This document shows positions 1 to 11,635 of a DNA stretch of 64,000 nt, in pieces. A program made the position numbers and the translations under genes. Numbering within the stretch: position 1 is the stretch's first letter; each line of letters opens with the position of its first letter. Source of the DNA: Zygaena filipendulae (lineage: Eukaryota > Arthropoda > Insecta > Lepidoptera > Zygaenidae); the NCBI GenBank assembly GCA_907165275.2, contig OU015652.1, forward strand, positions 6,339,001 through 6,403,000, read 5' to 3'. The notes under the pieces were generated by a model that ran no database searches, had not been told where the DNA came from, and worked only from the letters and a program-made list of their open reading frames with translations.

Positions 1-500
1 AAAAGGCAGGGGTGCTATGCGTTCTGGGCCAAAGACAGTCATGTCAGAGCCCCTACGCGCGAGCTCGTCCACCGCATCATTCCCTCAAGAGCCACTGTGG
101 CCCTTTATCCATTGTAGGGTAATGTTGTTGTTGTTGTTGTTACATACCTCTGTCAATGTTTAGTGACGCTCGTGTATAAGGCTTGAGGTAATTATGTGAT
201 TCCCAATACTGACATGCTGTCTGCATGAAAGGATGCGTATCGACTATCGAGTGATTCTCGATCTTTCTTGCCGCAATTGCCTTTGCTGCCAAAATGATGC
301 CCACACACTCAGGCTGAAAGACGGTGTTGTTGTATATAGGGGCTCGTTCGGTAAAGTTCGCGACCGAAAGTTCCCCACCGACGATCGGTCACCAGCATAT
401 TTTCTACTACCGGTATTCGGTTGGGCACCATTAATTTGGTCGGTAAACTCTTCTGTAATTTGCACTGTTCACTGTTTTTGTGTCGCCAACACATCTTTCA
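1..500 (-). mobile_element. Decayed LINE RNase H domain (I/R1-like non-LTR retrotransposon fragment)
   Basis: Read on the minus strand, this stretch gives pieces typical of the RNase H domain found in some non-LTR retrotransposons: ILAAKAIAARKIENHS (about 215-300) and then WIKGHSG, a stop, and GNDAVDELARRGS (about 30-120). The second piece matches the usual GHSG-x-x-GNExADxLAR signature. Upstream pieces (300-480) also look RNase H-like but fall in another frame, so the copy carries at least one stop and a frame change and is dead. A short (TTG)n run at about 123-141 lies inside it. The element runs off the left edge of the window. The clade is not certain. Confidence 0.6.
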
Positions 501-714
501 GGCAACGATTTGGTTTCGGTCGCCCTCCAACGGCCAACCCTCTTCGGTCTGATTGATTTCTCTCCGTTTACTTATAGGGTACTTTTTATCTCGAAATTCC
601 CACGGTAACTTCAAAGTTAATGCAAGTGAAACCGTTGGGAATCGAGTATATACATATATAATAAAATTATAAAACATAATTATAAGTAGGTAACTATGTT
701 GTCTTTTTTTTCAG

Positions 715-3700
715 TTCAGATTAGTGATGAAGATACACGCGGTGGCGATGGCCAGCGCTCCTCGCTGCCACCGCGGTGACACTCAACTCCCTACCTTCAA
801 GCAATATCTCTATTTCTTATTCGCCCCTACACTTGTGTACAGAGACGAATATCCCCGGTAAATCAAAAGTACCTACCTACCTAGTACCTACTATTTACAA
901 TAGAATTCCTTTTCACTGTACTTATACACGATTTCCAAATAGCCTTAAAAAACTTAATACTACCTAATTAACCACACAGGTAGGTATAGGTACAAATATT
1001 TAAATGAGCAACTAAATTGCACAATTTGACGCTCATTGATTGCGCATCTTTGATGACGTCAGAACTCCAAAAGATTTATTTTACTCTAGCTGTCCCCTAC
1101 GGTTTCACCCAGGGTAATTTCGAAGTTTCCGTGCGAATTCCAGGATAAACTATACATGTAAACCTCCTCCATGCTTCATGAATCAAATTTAAATCAAATT
1201 CAAAATATGCTTTATTGCTCCAAAAAGCATAGTCGAATCTATCTATTGGTGAAAACCGTATGAAAATCCGTTCAGTAGGTAGTTTTTGAGTTTATCGTGA
1301 ACAGCGACATTGTTTTTATGTAGGTAATAGACTAATTGATCCCTCCCAGTTTCTCTCACACTGTAGCTTCCTATAAGTGAAAGAATTTTTAAATCACGTT
1401 AGTAGTTTTTGAGTCTATCTTTTCAACAAACATTACTTACATTCGATCTTGATTTTCGTATCTAGTACCTATTCAAATACTTATAAAAAGCTGGCCGAAA
1501 TATTTACTACAATTTGTAAATTTTTTCACTGATTGCTCGTGTAAAAGCGCCTTTATGTACAGAGATAATTAGAAAACTCTTTTTTTTTATACATACCCAC
1601 CTCTACATTATACGAAACATACCTACTAAATACCCAGAGTAATTGTCAGAGTAGCTAAACACCATCAGTGTTTATCACATAAATGTTGCGAAAACAACAT
1701 GGCGTAGCCTCAGACGAAATGAGTTTTTATTTCGTCTGAGGGCGTAGCATTCAAGTTTAGTTAAAGTTTGTACCTGCATGTGTATCATCAGCGCTCCTAA
1801 ACTTAAAACTCCTGAGCGTTGTACGGCAAAGAACATGTTACTGTTTAAGACACGCAAAATAATTTTTTCCCGGATAATTTTGAATCAGTGATGAAGTACT
1901 TGTTCAATTTGTTTTCAGAACTAAAAAGATTCGATGGAGTTTTGTGATATTTCACTTCTCGGAAGTGGCTGCAATCATATTCTACAACAGTTTCCTTTGG
2001 GAGCGATTCATTTTACCGTATTGGTCAAATTATGGAAAAGAACCAAGGGTGAGTATTTATTTATTACAATACTAGCTGTGCCCCGCGGTTTCACCGCGGT
2101 TTAGCCGAATTTACTCTTTATAATATCAGCTATAATTAGCGGGACTCTCACTGTTAATACAGTGAAAGTCCCGTCAAAATGGTTCCAACCGTTTCGGTGA
2201 TTAACTGTTCCCGGGGTTAATTTCGGAGTTTATACGGGAATTCCAGGATAAAGAGTACCACAAGACAACGTGTATGCAAAATTTCATGAGCCATTAAGGC
2301 GTGAAAGCGTAACAGACAGACAGACAGTTACCTACTTTTGCATTTATTAAAATGGGGATTATCTTTCCCTACTTGTCAGCACTGGATCAGCCACATACGG
2401 CCGCACTCAGAGTCGTTTTAATGATTACTTAATTTTAAGTAGATAAAGATTTTAAAAACAAAACTGCTAGCTGTTGCTTCTAGCTACAAAACTTAACAAC
2501 AAATTAATGATAGGTACCTACCTAATTGCCATGCAACTAAATGTAACTTACGGCCGCACTCAGAGTTGACTTTAATGATTACTTAGTTAAGTATAGATTT
2601 TTAAAACAAAACTGCCGCAATCAGAGACGTTCAGTAAATTAATGTTAATTGACATTTAATGAGATGTAACATAATTAGTTAAATGCCAATTAAAATTAAC
2701 TTATTATACTTGTCAGATTGCGGCAGTTTTGTTTTAAAAATCTATACTTAACTAAGTAATCATTAAAGTCGACTCTGAGTGCGGCGGTTAATTAGTTAAA
2801 TGCTAATTAACATTAATTTAATTAACGTCTCTGCGTAAAAAAATTACTTAAAGTTAAGTACCAGTAAGTACTTAATCATTTAAACTACCTACAGGTGGAA
2901 GCCGGCACCGTGGCGCGGGCCATGTTCGCGTGCATACTGCCCGGCGTGATCTCGTTCCTATGCGGTTTCTACTGCCTGCTGCACGCCTGGCTCAACGCGT
3001 TCGCGGAGATTCTCAAATTTGGAGACAGACTGTTTTACGAGGTAACATTCGGTTGGATAACTGTCGGATGAAAGACATCAATATATTGCACAAAAACGCG
3101 TGGGCATAATATATAATATATACCTATGACATAATTATCTTTGGAAAATAACTAATTACCTACTTAAATAGTACTATAAATTTTTAAAAAACTCCTAAAT
3201 AGAGATACAGACAGTTAATATATATAAATCACGTGTCACGTTGTTTGTCCGCGATGGACTCCGAAACTACTGAACGAATTTTGATAAAATTTTGTAACCA
3301 TTTATAATATGGTCCAACTTAAAAGTTAAGGATAGTTTTTATCCCGGAATTCCCGCGGTAACTCCGAAATTACCCCGGATGAAATCGCGGGGGACAGCTA
3401 GTAATCTTAATATATATAAATCACGTGTCACGTTGTTTGTCCGCGATGGACTCCGAAACTACTGAACGGATTTTGATAAAATTTTGTAACCATTCATAAA
3501 ATGGTCCAACTTAAAAGATAGGATAGTTTTTATCCCGGAATTCCCGCGGGAACTCTGAAATTACCGCGGATGAAATCGCGGGGGACAGCTAGTAATATAT
3601 ATATATGTATAAACCAACAGCTGGTGAGATATACCCAATGCGCTGTTACAGTAGGTAGTACCTACCTTAGGTAAAAAGTGTCCCCCCATAACATTACATT

Positions 3701-5465
3701 TCGAAACGGGTTTAAAAATTCCTAAAACATCAAAGTGGTAGTTGGTACCTACTTACCTACATTGAACACAAAAATATCATTTGAATGAGAGTATTATAAT
3801 TTAGTTTTTGAAGTTGGGATATTTTTACAATAAAGTCGCTTCCGCTATCTGTTTGCGATAAACTCAAAAACTATGAGGAAGGTTTTAGGAAGGGATTCCC
3901 GCAGGAACTCCGAAATTACCGCGGACAGCTAGTTTAAGAATTTAAAACTTAATTATGGCGTTGGCAATGGGGCCAACCGCCAATGCTATAAATAAATTTT
4001 ATAATTTTAACCGTGAATTTTCTTCTACACTACGCGCTATGAACTATTCAATGTGTTTGGTTTGATACGCACTTGACCCGTTATTCCTTTGTATTGACTC
4101 TTACCTACTAACATTACAAAAAAAAACTTAGTCGAAAGTCGGGTCGTCGGCCACGTAGGCAGATATGATCAACTCCATGTTATTCTGCATCGACCGCCTT
4201 CGCAGGAGTGGTGGACGTCATCGCACTTCTCCCGCTACTACCGCGCGTGGAACCGCGTGGTGCACTCCTGGCTGCGCGACCACATCTACAGGCCGCTGGC
4301 GCCGCGCGCTGGCCGCGCCTGCTCAACACTCGTCGTGTTCTTTGTAAATATCACAATTCACAAAGTATTGATGTATTGACGTGAACGAAGAGAACCATGG
4401 AAATCGCTTTTGATACAGTGCCCACGCCACTTTTACCCAAAAACTAATGCTGGACCACACCTTCCCTCCCCCAAGAATCCAGTTGGCTTACGCGCCAACA
4501 TTTTGTACTAAATGCAAAACAACCTTAATTCTACATAAATATATAATATATACTTATACTAGCTGTCCCTCGCTATTTCATCCGCGGCAATTTCAGAGTT
4601 CCCGCGGGAATTTCGAGATAAAAACTATCCTATCTTTTAAGTTGGACCATATTATAAACGGTTACAAATTTTTATCAAAATCCGTTCAGTAGTTTCGGAG
4701 TCCATCGCGGACAAACAACGTGACACGTGATTTATATATATTAGATATGTATATAATATATACCTATATATAATATATAAATATATATTGTTCGCTAGAT
4801 ATCAGCAGCAGCCCACGAGGTGATTCTTGGGCTAGCTACGGGCTTCTTCTACCCGGTCCTGATGATGGAATTTGCAGGCTTCGGGCTGCTGATGTTGCCG
4901 CTCACGGCTCACAGCGGCCGACGGTTCCCCAGCATATCCAACCTGTTCATGTGGCTATCGTTCTTCGTTGGAAATGGTGAATATTGATTAAAACATTTCA
5001 TTGTAACAGAGGAGAGGCCTTTACGAGACGACTGACACGTGACGATTGCTTCCAGTTAATCCTAACCGCAGCTCAGGCCGCGTTAAATAACAGCGTTCCA
5101 GTATATTCATATGATTACATACTACCTACACAATAATTTTTCATGATGTCCTTCACCAAAATTGGTATAGAATTAGTGATTTTTCCGCTATAAAAAAATG
5201 ACATTTCATACATTTTATTAATCTATGCCGAGGTCAGCGTCTCATCCTGCGATTAACAAACATTATAAGTATGTATCTTGGAATAATTTAGGTCTTGCCC
5301 GCAGGACTGTTATGGAGCCTGTACCCGATGGAATATTTTGCAAGAAAGAACTGTCCTCCATCACCCAAAGACAACTTTTTCATACCAAAATCGTGGTCCT
5401 GTCCCGAGATCGTCTTAAAGCCGAACTGGACATTTCAAAACCCGTTGGACATAATTTTTTACTAA
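715..5465 (+). CDS. SOAT: Sterol O-acyltransferase (SOAT/ACAT, MBOAT family), C-terminal half
   Basis: Transfers a fatty acyl group from acyl-CoA to sterol in the ER membrane. Exons read: 715-775, 1919-2048, 2895-3041, 4206-4343, 4799-4976 and 5305-5465 (stop TAA at 5463). All junctions are GT-AG and phases agree, giving 270 residues of a protein usually near 500; the N-terminal half lies outside the window. Family marks in order: [28 protein letters not shown] at the FYxDWWN site (Asp replaced by Glu, final Asn by Thr); [11 protein letters not shown] with the conserved Asn; AAAHEVILG with the catalytic His; [19 protein letters not shown], which resembles SOAT (GNGVLL...YAR) rather than DGAT1. 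The membrane segments are hydrophobic as expected. The first exon (715-775) fits by phase (CG+A = Arg, giving PPRTKK) but most of it has no clear family match, so it is the weakest. Introns hold several repeats. An AATAAA lies at 5826. Confidence 0.88.
1086..1313 (-). mobile_element. Helitron-like copy, degraded
   Basis: CTAGCTGTCCCC at 1086, a worn hairpin (ACGGTTTCACCCAGGG), and AAAATCCGTTCAGTAG near 1265. Lies in the first visible SOAT intron. Confidence 0.55.
2072..2350 (-). mobile_element. Helitron-like copy in a SOAT intron
   Basis: CTAGCTGTGCCCCGCGG at 2072 with the CCGCGG hairpin, a 60-90 base internal insertion, then TTCATGAGCC and GGCGTGAAAGCGTAAC ending near 2350. Confidence 0.6.
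2551..2787. mobile_element. Same MITE family, second full copy, nested in an older copy
   Basis: It has the same 237-bp length and ends as the copy at 18287, with TTA on both sides (2548-2550 and 2788-2790). It lies in a SOAT intron inside what looks like an older, degraded copy whose left arm starts near 2398 and whose remains continue to about 2875. Confidence 0.8.
3215..3592 (+). mobile_element. Two Helitron-like copies in tandem
   Basis: Copies 3215-3401 and 3409-3592 are almost identical (AATCACGTGTCACG start, GGGGGACAGCTAG end), head to tail. A third copy of the same subtype is inverted at 4559-4745 in the next-but-one intron of SOAT. Confidence 0.75.
3840..3932 (+). mobile_element. 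Helitron-like fragment
   Basis: Short copy with TTTGCGATAAACTC, GGGATTCCCGCAGG and a CGGACAGCTAG end. Confidence 0.5.
4559..4745 (-). mobile_element. Helitron-like copy, inverted relative to 3215-3592
   Basis: CTAGCTGTCCCTCGC at 4559, through AAATCCGTTCAG-type sequence to GTGACACGTGATTTATATA near 4740. It ends about 55 bases before SOAT exon 4799-4976. Confidence 0.7.
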
Positions 5466-5512
5466 CTAAATATTATTTAAAACATGTACCTAAGTATAGT
5501 TCCATAGTGTAA

Positions 5513-5726
5513 AGGCCGCACTCAGAGTCGTCTTAATGATTACTTACTTAATTTAAAGTAAACATTTTAAAAACAAAACTGCCACAATAAGCGACGTTCA
5601 TTAAATTTAATTTAGTTCAATGCCAATTAACATTAATTTGAACACCTCTGAGCGCGGCAGTTTTGTTTTTAAAAATTTTACTTAAAATTAAGTAGATAAT
5701 CATTAAAACCACTCTAAGGGCGGCCG
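5513..5726. mobile_element. Same MITE family, third copy, TAA duplication
   Basis: A 214-bp palindromic copy (AGGCCGCACTCAGAG ... GGGCGGCCG) flanked by TAA at 5510-5512 and 5727-5729, downstream of the SOAT stop codon. Confidence 0.75.
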
Positions 5727-5825
5727 TAACTGTATGATTTTAATTAAGAATTGATAGTGAATTTAGTGATCAGTACCTGCATGATACAATTTTGCCACAT
5801 TTTAATTGATTTATTTTTGGGTAAC

Positions 5826-5831
5826 AATAAA
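5826..5831 (+). terminator. Polyadenylation signal, likely for SOAT
   Basis: A canonical AATAAA lies about 360 bases after the SOAT stop codon, on the same strand. A foldback MITE (5513-5726) sits between stop and signal and would be part of the 3'UTR if this signal is used. Confidence 0.45.
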
Positions 5832-6404
5832 AGTTTTTAGGGATAATACAAAATTTGTTTTATTTATTAGATAACTATGTACTCGTAGTTAGGTATAATT
5901 TTATAAACCATAAAATACAAAATGTCTAAATACACATAAAACATGGAATATCTGAGCATAAAAAAAACTCCCATAGAGTAATAAAAGAAAGTTTTCTTTC
6001 GCTCAGAGTTACGTAATAAAATCTTATAAATTAAACTAAAATAGTAATAAATTCGTATAACCATAAACTTAATACAAATACACATCTTACAAAGGCAAAG
6101 AGAACAGGTACCTACCGCCTACCGGTTTGTTAGAGGCGTCCGATGGTTAGAAAACACGTGACGCGGTGATTGTATTGGCAAACTGGGAAATTCCAGCAGA
6201 TACAGGAAAATTGGACGTGTCCGTCGTCTTTCTCTACATTAGAGGTATTCTACCTACCAACATTAACCAATTTTATATTTTTATCTTAATTCTGACACAT
6301 TTGAAAGAGCAGTGGTTTGTCATGAACACGAACAAAAAAGATAATATTATATAACAAATTATAATTATCTATTAAATAATATATAGATACATGTAGTATA
6401 ATAA

Positions 6405-6678
6405 TCCTACTAATATTATAAATGTGAAAGTGTGGATGTTTGGATGTTTAGATGTTTGGATGTTTGTTACTCAATCACGCACAAACGGCTGAACGGATTT
6501 GGATGAAATTTGGCATGCACGTTGTCAGGGGTACAAAGAAGGACATAGAGTACTTTTTATCCCGGAATTCCCGCGGGAACTCCGGAATTTATATGGGGAA
6601 CAGCTAATCACCGTAAACTACAGCACTTTTTTCCCGGAATTCCCGCGGGAACTCCGAAATTACCGGGGGGACAGATAG
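6405..6678 (+). mobile_element. Helitron-like copy downstream of SOAT
   Basis: Starts TCCTACTAATATTATAAATG, has expanded GGATGTTT(A/G) repeats and two CCCGGAATTCCCGCGGG blocks, and ends near GGACAGATAG (mutated CTAG). Confidence 0.65.
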
Positions 6679-7479
6679 AACTTTTTATATAATTATATCA
6701 ATTAATTAATAAATTATAATTATTGTATAATTTGTTTGCTACAGATTCTGTCAGTACCTGGGTTTCGTGTAAGGAGACTATAATTTCACCGTGTTTTTAA
6801 AGAAAGCTAAATACCTACAATTAAAGTCGTGGGTCAGTTTCCGATCAGTCGTTAAATTATAAAAAGAGTATTAGAATCATGATGGAATGCTAAGAAAATT
6901 TTCGTTGCCGCTAATAGATGTTGGCCGAGCCTTAAACACGCCAATGTCTCCAGGTCCAGGCTACAGTTGCCGGTGTTAATACTTATATTATGACCATAAC
7001 AAGTCGCGTTAAGATAGCGCGCCAAATTGCTTTTCCCTCGTGCTCCAAAGAGATTTTACTTTAAATAAAATACATTGACAACATTATGGCATACAGAATG
7101 CTAATTTCTAATATTTTGGCATTTAGATCGGATTGTGAACTTATAAATTTCCCTAATCAAACATGTTTAAAAAAATAACAATGATACAAACAATCTATCA
7201 GATGCCCACGACTTTTTATGGCCCACAGTAATTTCGGCCCACCCCTTAATTCTTAATGGCACCGTTTTCACAGCTCCTATACTAATATATAAAATGGTTC
7301 AATAAACTAAACATTACTTAACAAATACATGACTACACTATGTGCTAGGTGCTAAACATCGTAGTTTTAGTGATCTGATCTAACTATAAAAATCTTTGGA
7401 ATAATGGAAATTTAGAAAAAAATAAAAAAATGATTTTGTTTGTTATTCGTGTGTGTTGAAACTTCTTCAGGTATGGGTG

Positions 7480-9510
7480 TTACACAGCAGGAGTACGGTC
7501 AAGCTCCTTGAACAAAGATGACGACATCCTGTAAAATTTAATTATTATTTTTTATTTATGTAACAGTATCCACAATTCTTAAAAATATTGTTCAAAACGA
7601 GTACAAAATTATTGTTAAAACACTTGTCCAAGTGTTATACTTATATAAAATAAACTAGCATTTAAATGAAATACATACAAAGTTTACATTGTTATTTGAA
7701 TCAATAACAAACAGATTTAGATATGTAGTCTTGTTGTGAGTCCCCAATAATCCATTCATATAAAAAAATACAAGTGTCTGTTTGTAATGTCAAACAACTT
7801 TCTACTAAATACATGTTAAAGTACGGCATAAGGCACTTAAAACAAAAAATAACTAATTGTAAAAAAAAACTTGGTCTGTTTGTTCTGGCTTATCTCCAAA
7901 ACAGTTGAACCTATTTTGACAGAACTTTCACTGGCTTTTATGCAGGAATACAGAAACTCACGCGGGTGAGATCGCAGCTAATATACTAACAAATAATAAT
8001 TATATACTCACTTTATTCATAAATGCGAAAGTCTGTTCATGCAAAACCACTGAACAGATTTTGATAAAATTTGGCAAGAAAGACATAAGCTACTTTTAAT
8101 CCTGGAACAAAGAGTTCCCAAAGGAACCCTGAAATTCAGGTGGGCGAAGTCGCGGCAAACAGTTGGCTAGTCTCATATAAAATCTTATGCACCTATATAA
8201 ACAAACAATGTGATAAACTTACTTATCAGTCATATGCTTGTAGATGAAGTGTGGAATAATTGTGATGTTTACAATAGATGGACTCTGATCAATTATTCTT
8301 GTTATATCTGCATCTTTCATACCAACGACAGTAATAGTGTTTATTTCTAGTATCTGATGATCAGTGAGCAGGCCATTGCGTGCAGCGGAGGAATCTTTTA
8401 CTAGTCCAGTTATTTTTCCATTTTTGAATTGAAAACCAATGTGCCCAGTTGAATCCTTGTGAAGAGTAATAGTTCTCTCAAATGGTCTGCAAAAAATGCC
8501 AACCGTTAAAATTACATAGAAAAATTTTCTCCAATATAATAATAATATTTTATTGGTTTAATTTACCTATCACGAACTGCCATGGTAATCCCATTAGCTG
8601 GAGCTTTTTTCAAAAGATTATGGCACTCGTCCATTGACATGCCTGCTACAGCAACATTATTGATTTCAAGCACTTGGTCACCAAATCTCAGCCCAGCCAA
8701 TGCAGCAGGACTGCCAGCTGCCACATAGCATACAAACACTCCAGTGTTCACAGAATGAAGCCTCAGGCCACATTTTCCATTTTGGTCTTTACACAAAACC
8801 ACTTGTCTTATCGCCTGTGTCACTGTGGCTTTTTGCAAAGTTGTTGATTGAGAAGACATTGGTGCAATCAGGTTAGCAACAGCGCCTGATGATTGGACCT
8901 ATGTACAACAGTAGAATGTAAAGTAATGAAACACTTGGTTTATACAGTTTGATAACTTAATCACATGAAACCAGTGGCATTCTTTCCATACAAGCCCAAA
9001 AGCCCGGCCTGCCTAGCTGAAGCTTGCTTGTGGAGTATCAAATATTTTTATAAGCATTTATACTCATACACTTTATTTATACATACTAAAATATTGATAT
9101 TCTGTGGCAAGTGTTTTAGTTAGGCAAAACAGGCTTTTGAGCTTGTATGGAAGGAACGCCACTGCATGAAACACATAAAAATCTTGAATCATGCTCATAT
9201 TATGACATATTACTCATTTCTGATAGTAAATTATATACTCAATTACAAATATTGATCAAAGTAGGTAGATACTTACAGTTTGAAGCTGGTATTCAGGCAT
9301 GTTGATAGCAATGACATCAGGTGACAGTTCAAGGCCCATGTATTCACCCAGTGCTGGGTAAACAGCTTGTCTGTGTGGTGCAGTAGGCATCGCAGAGGGC
9401 ATGGTGCTATACTGTGGTACTTGTTCCACCTGGAAGCTGGACTCATGAGCCAGCTGGGCCCTAATCATTTTGTCTACTTTCATGTCCTCTAAAGACGGAT
9501 ACAGCGACAT
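7480..9510 (-). CDS. Sdcbp: Syntenin (tandem PDZ scaffold protein), complete
   Basis: Adaptor that binds C-termini of syndecans and other receptors through two PDZ domains and links them to ALIX and exosome budding (family knowledge). Minus-strand exons: 9277-9510 (ATG at 9510), 8567-8898, 8223-8486 and 7480-7528 (stop at 7482-7480). Phases agree throughout, giving 292 aa against about 298 in mammals. The N-terminus [14 protein letters not shown] matches syntenin almost residue for residue, with two YPxL-type ALIX motifs (LYPSL near residue 3, VYPAL near 50) and [11 protein letters not shown]1 begins near [18 protein letters not shown] and contains [21 protein letters not shown]2 begins [19 protein letters not shown] and contains [12 protein letters not shown]. 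The tail is [18 protein letters not shown], ending in TPAV. Frame TAA at 8221-8219 is not the end: it overlaps a perfect GTAAGT donor, and the 49-bp last exon restores the family C-terminus. The ATG lies six bases after an AG with an upstream TACTAA, so a 5'UTR exon probably lies further upstream. Confidence 0.93.
7870..8171 (+). mobile_element. Two degraded Helitron-like copies in a syntenin intron
   Basis: First copy ends with ACGCGGGTGAGATCGCAGCTA near 7982; second runs from about 8010 (ATAAATGCGAAAGTCTG) to GGCTAG at 8171. The second lies only about 50 bases from syntenin exon 8223-8486. Confidence 0.5.
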
Positions 9511-10229
9511 GGTGACCTATTTAGTATGACAAAACCAATAAGTATTATAGTGACCAAATTTTTAAGTACCTATCTACCTATGACTCATGAGTTCATATCT
9601 CAACTTAAGTATGGATTATTTCATCTTGTAAATTTTAATCAATAAGTAGTAGGTAGGTACATAAATAGTTACTAGACATTCAAGATTGTTTCTATACTAG
9701 ATTCAGTCTAGCCTATAACTAGACGTCGGAAACTTTAAGAATAATGTCAAATTGGTTTACTGAGAATAAAAATTCCACTAGGTGGATATAATTTAATTTC
9801 GACAGAATAGAGCAAGACAATGGATTTAATAAGAATGAACCTCATAAAATATCATTGGAATAAACGAATACCTAGTCGGAAGGTAGGTGTACCTACCTAC
9901 TTACCCTTTTTCCTCACAACAAATAGCACGCAAAATGTATTTCAGTCTCTAAATTTTAAATAGGTATAATATCACGGTCGGTCTACGGTCTACACGGTCG
10001 GTCCAAATTGCACTTTTCGAAAAATAAAATAGGCGTCCCAAACTCGTTTTCAATAAACTAAAAAACTCATACAATGAGTCAATGACACAATATGACTAAT
10101 GACCAGTGACCACACTAATGAGAGTAATGATATTGAGTCACAAATAGGGCTGCTTGTTGGGGCGTGTTGAGGCTGTTGATAAAATATCAATTATCGATAT
10201 ATTGTAATATTTATTCATTCTTTATTTAC

Positions 10230-10462
10230 CACAAAAAAAAGTTTTAAAATTCTTTTCTGTCTGTCTGTCTATCTGTCTGTTCACGATTATCTTCGAATCT
10301 ACAGAACGGATTGTCATGCGGTTGTCACAGATAGATTCAGCTTAGCCTGGAGCTAGATATAGGCTTTATTTAATTGAAATCGGATGTCAGGAAAAAAAGT
10401 TGTTATGTATATGAAAACGTTTCACGCGGGTGAAACCGCGGGGCACATCCGGGCACATCTAG
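10230..10462 (+). mobile_element. Helitron-like copy
   Basis: Same subtype as the 33523 element (CTGTCTGTCTGTC start region, TTGTCATGCGGTTGTCAC, AGATTCAGCTTAGCC). Ends GGGCACATCCGGGCACATCTAG with a small duplication of the end. Confidence 0.65.
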
Positions 10463-10823
10463 TAAATAATAGAAAAAAATGATTTTTCCAACAAATGAAC
10501 TGGCTGTATGGATTCCATAAAAAAAAAAGAAGTGTGTGGATTTTGCATAATAGTGATCCATTAGTTGAACAGTGTGCGGAAACAGTGAAATAAGATGAAA
10601 TAGGGCGTTCGTCGGGAGGTTTTCGTTTTACTCTACTCTAATTTGCTGCCAAAAGTGTATGGAATAAGTTCCCTGTGCCTTCCCCGAAAGGGGTAAAAAA
10701 TGTCAAGTGTCAACGTGTTGCTGTTCAGTTCTTTGTGGTTCAGTTCAGCTTTCAGCTGTAGGTAGGTAGGTCCTCAAAAAAATAACTAAAGCATATTCTT
10801 CCTAGGTAGGTCCGGGTAGGTCC

Positions 10824-11635
10824 CAAGGGCGTACCCAGGATTTCAGCTAGGAGGGGGCAGGGGGCTGCTTATACCTGTTTCGAAAAGATCGTCTGTCGGG
10901 TATATTGAAACAAAAAATCATGAAAATTGACTTTTATTCATTAATTTTGATGATGACACAAAACAAAATATTATACATAATTATACCATACATTATGTAT
11001 AATATATATGTATTATTATATTATGTATGTATAAATTAGTTTAACAGTAATCTTCTCGGATTTGCCGCAAATTTGTCTATGACAGTCTTTTCAATAAACT
11101 CACTGTTGTCTTTTAAATAATTGCGATGTACGCTCATCAGACATAAACCCGTAAGCCTTTCTTCACCCATGGTGCTTCTAAGCCATGTTTTAACTCTTCG
11201 CAGCGTACTGAAGGACCGTTCTACGGTCGCCGTGCCCCGTGGTGCATGGGATAGTGCTTAAAATAATTAATGCCTTTCTGACAGCAGGGTAAAAAATGTT
11301 TCACTAAAAAATAATAAAAACGAAATAAAGAAATAAATAAAGTGTATCAAAACTTGATCAAAACATTTTGCGTTTCGTTTGACGGCGGCTGAAAGTCACT
11401 GTATAAGTTGCGGCACGACCGTCACGACTCACTATACATAGACTCTGTATCGAATATTGTAGAATATTTAACTATAGAAAAAAAAATCTGGCTGAAAAGA
11501 TATTTTGTTTCCAACACTTCATTTTGCACAGAGTAGGTAATACGTTTTTAAATTTGCCAAAAAAAAATACATTTATTTAATCTTCTAGGGGGGGCAGCTG
11601 CCCCCCTGCCCCTACCTGGGTACGTCCGGCCCATG
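10824..11635 (-). mobile_element. hAT-family element with 8-bp TSD and C-terminal transposase remnant
   Basis: The element begins CAAGGGCGTACCCAGG and ends with the inverted CCTGGGTACGTC...CCCATG. It is bounded by perfect direct repeats GTAGGTCC at 10816-10823 and 11636-11643, the 8-bp target duplication expected of hAT transposons. Length is 812 bp. On the minus strand (about 11300 down to stop TAA at 11038-11036) it encodes the end of a hAT transposase: YPAVRKALIIL, then ERSFSTLRRVKTWL, RSTMGEERLTGL and a tail ending RLLLN. This is the C-terminal dimerisation region. A one-base excess in a G run near 11236 shifts the frame between IPCTTG and TATVERSF, so the copy is a non-autonomous deletion derivative. 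Confidence 0.85.

Larger units (their letters stand above)
5466..7479. other. Tail-to-tail spacer between SOAT and syntenin
   Basis: AT-rich DNA with no supported gene. It contains the SOAT 3'UTR region, a Harbinger-type MITE (5513-5726) and a Helitron-like copy (6405-6678). The short open frames at 5867-6085 and 6166-6354 have AT-driven composition and no recognisable domain. Confidence 0.6.

Noticed and set aside
2895..5465. DGAT1 as the identity of the acyltransferase
   Set aside because: The [17 protein letters not shown] tail and [16 protein letters not shown] block match SOAT enzymes better than DGAT1.
8219..8221. In-frame TAA as the end of syntenin
   Set aside because: It overlaps a perfect GTAAGT donor, and a downstream 49-bp exon restores the conserved syntenin C-terminus.
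9901..10140. Possible tRNA or small RNA gene in the divergent spacer
   Set aside because: No cloverleaf, A box or B box could be made out by eye.
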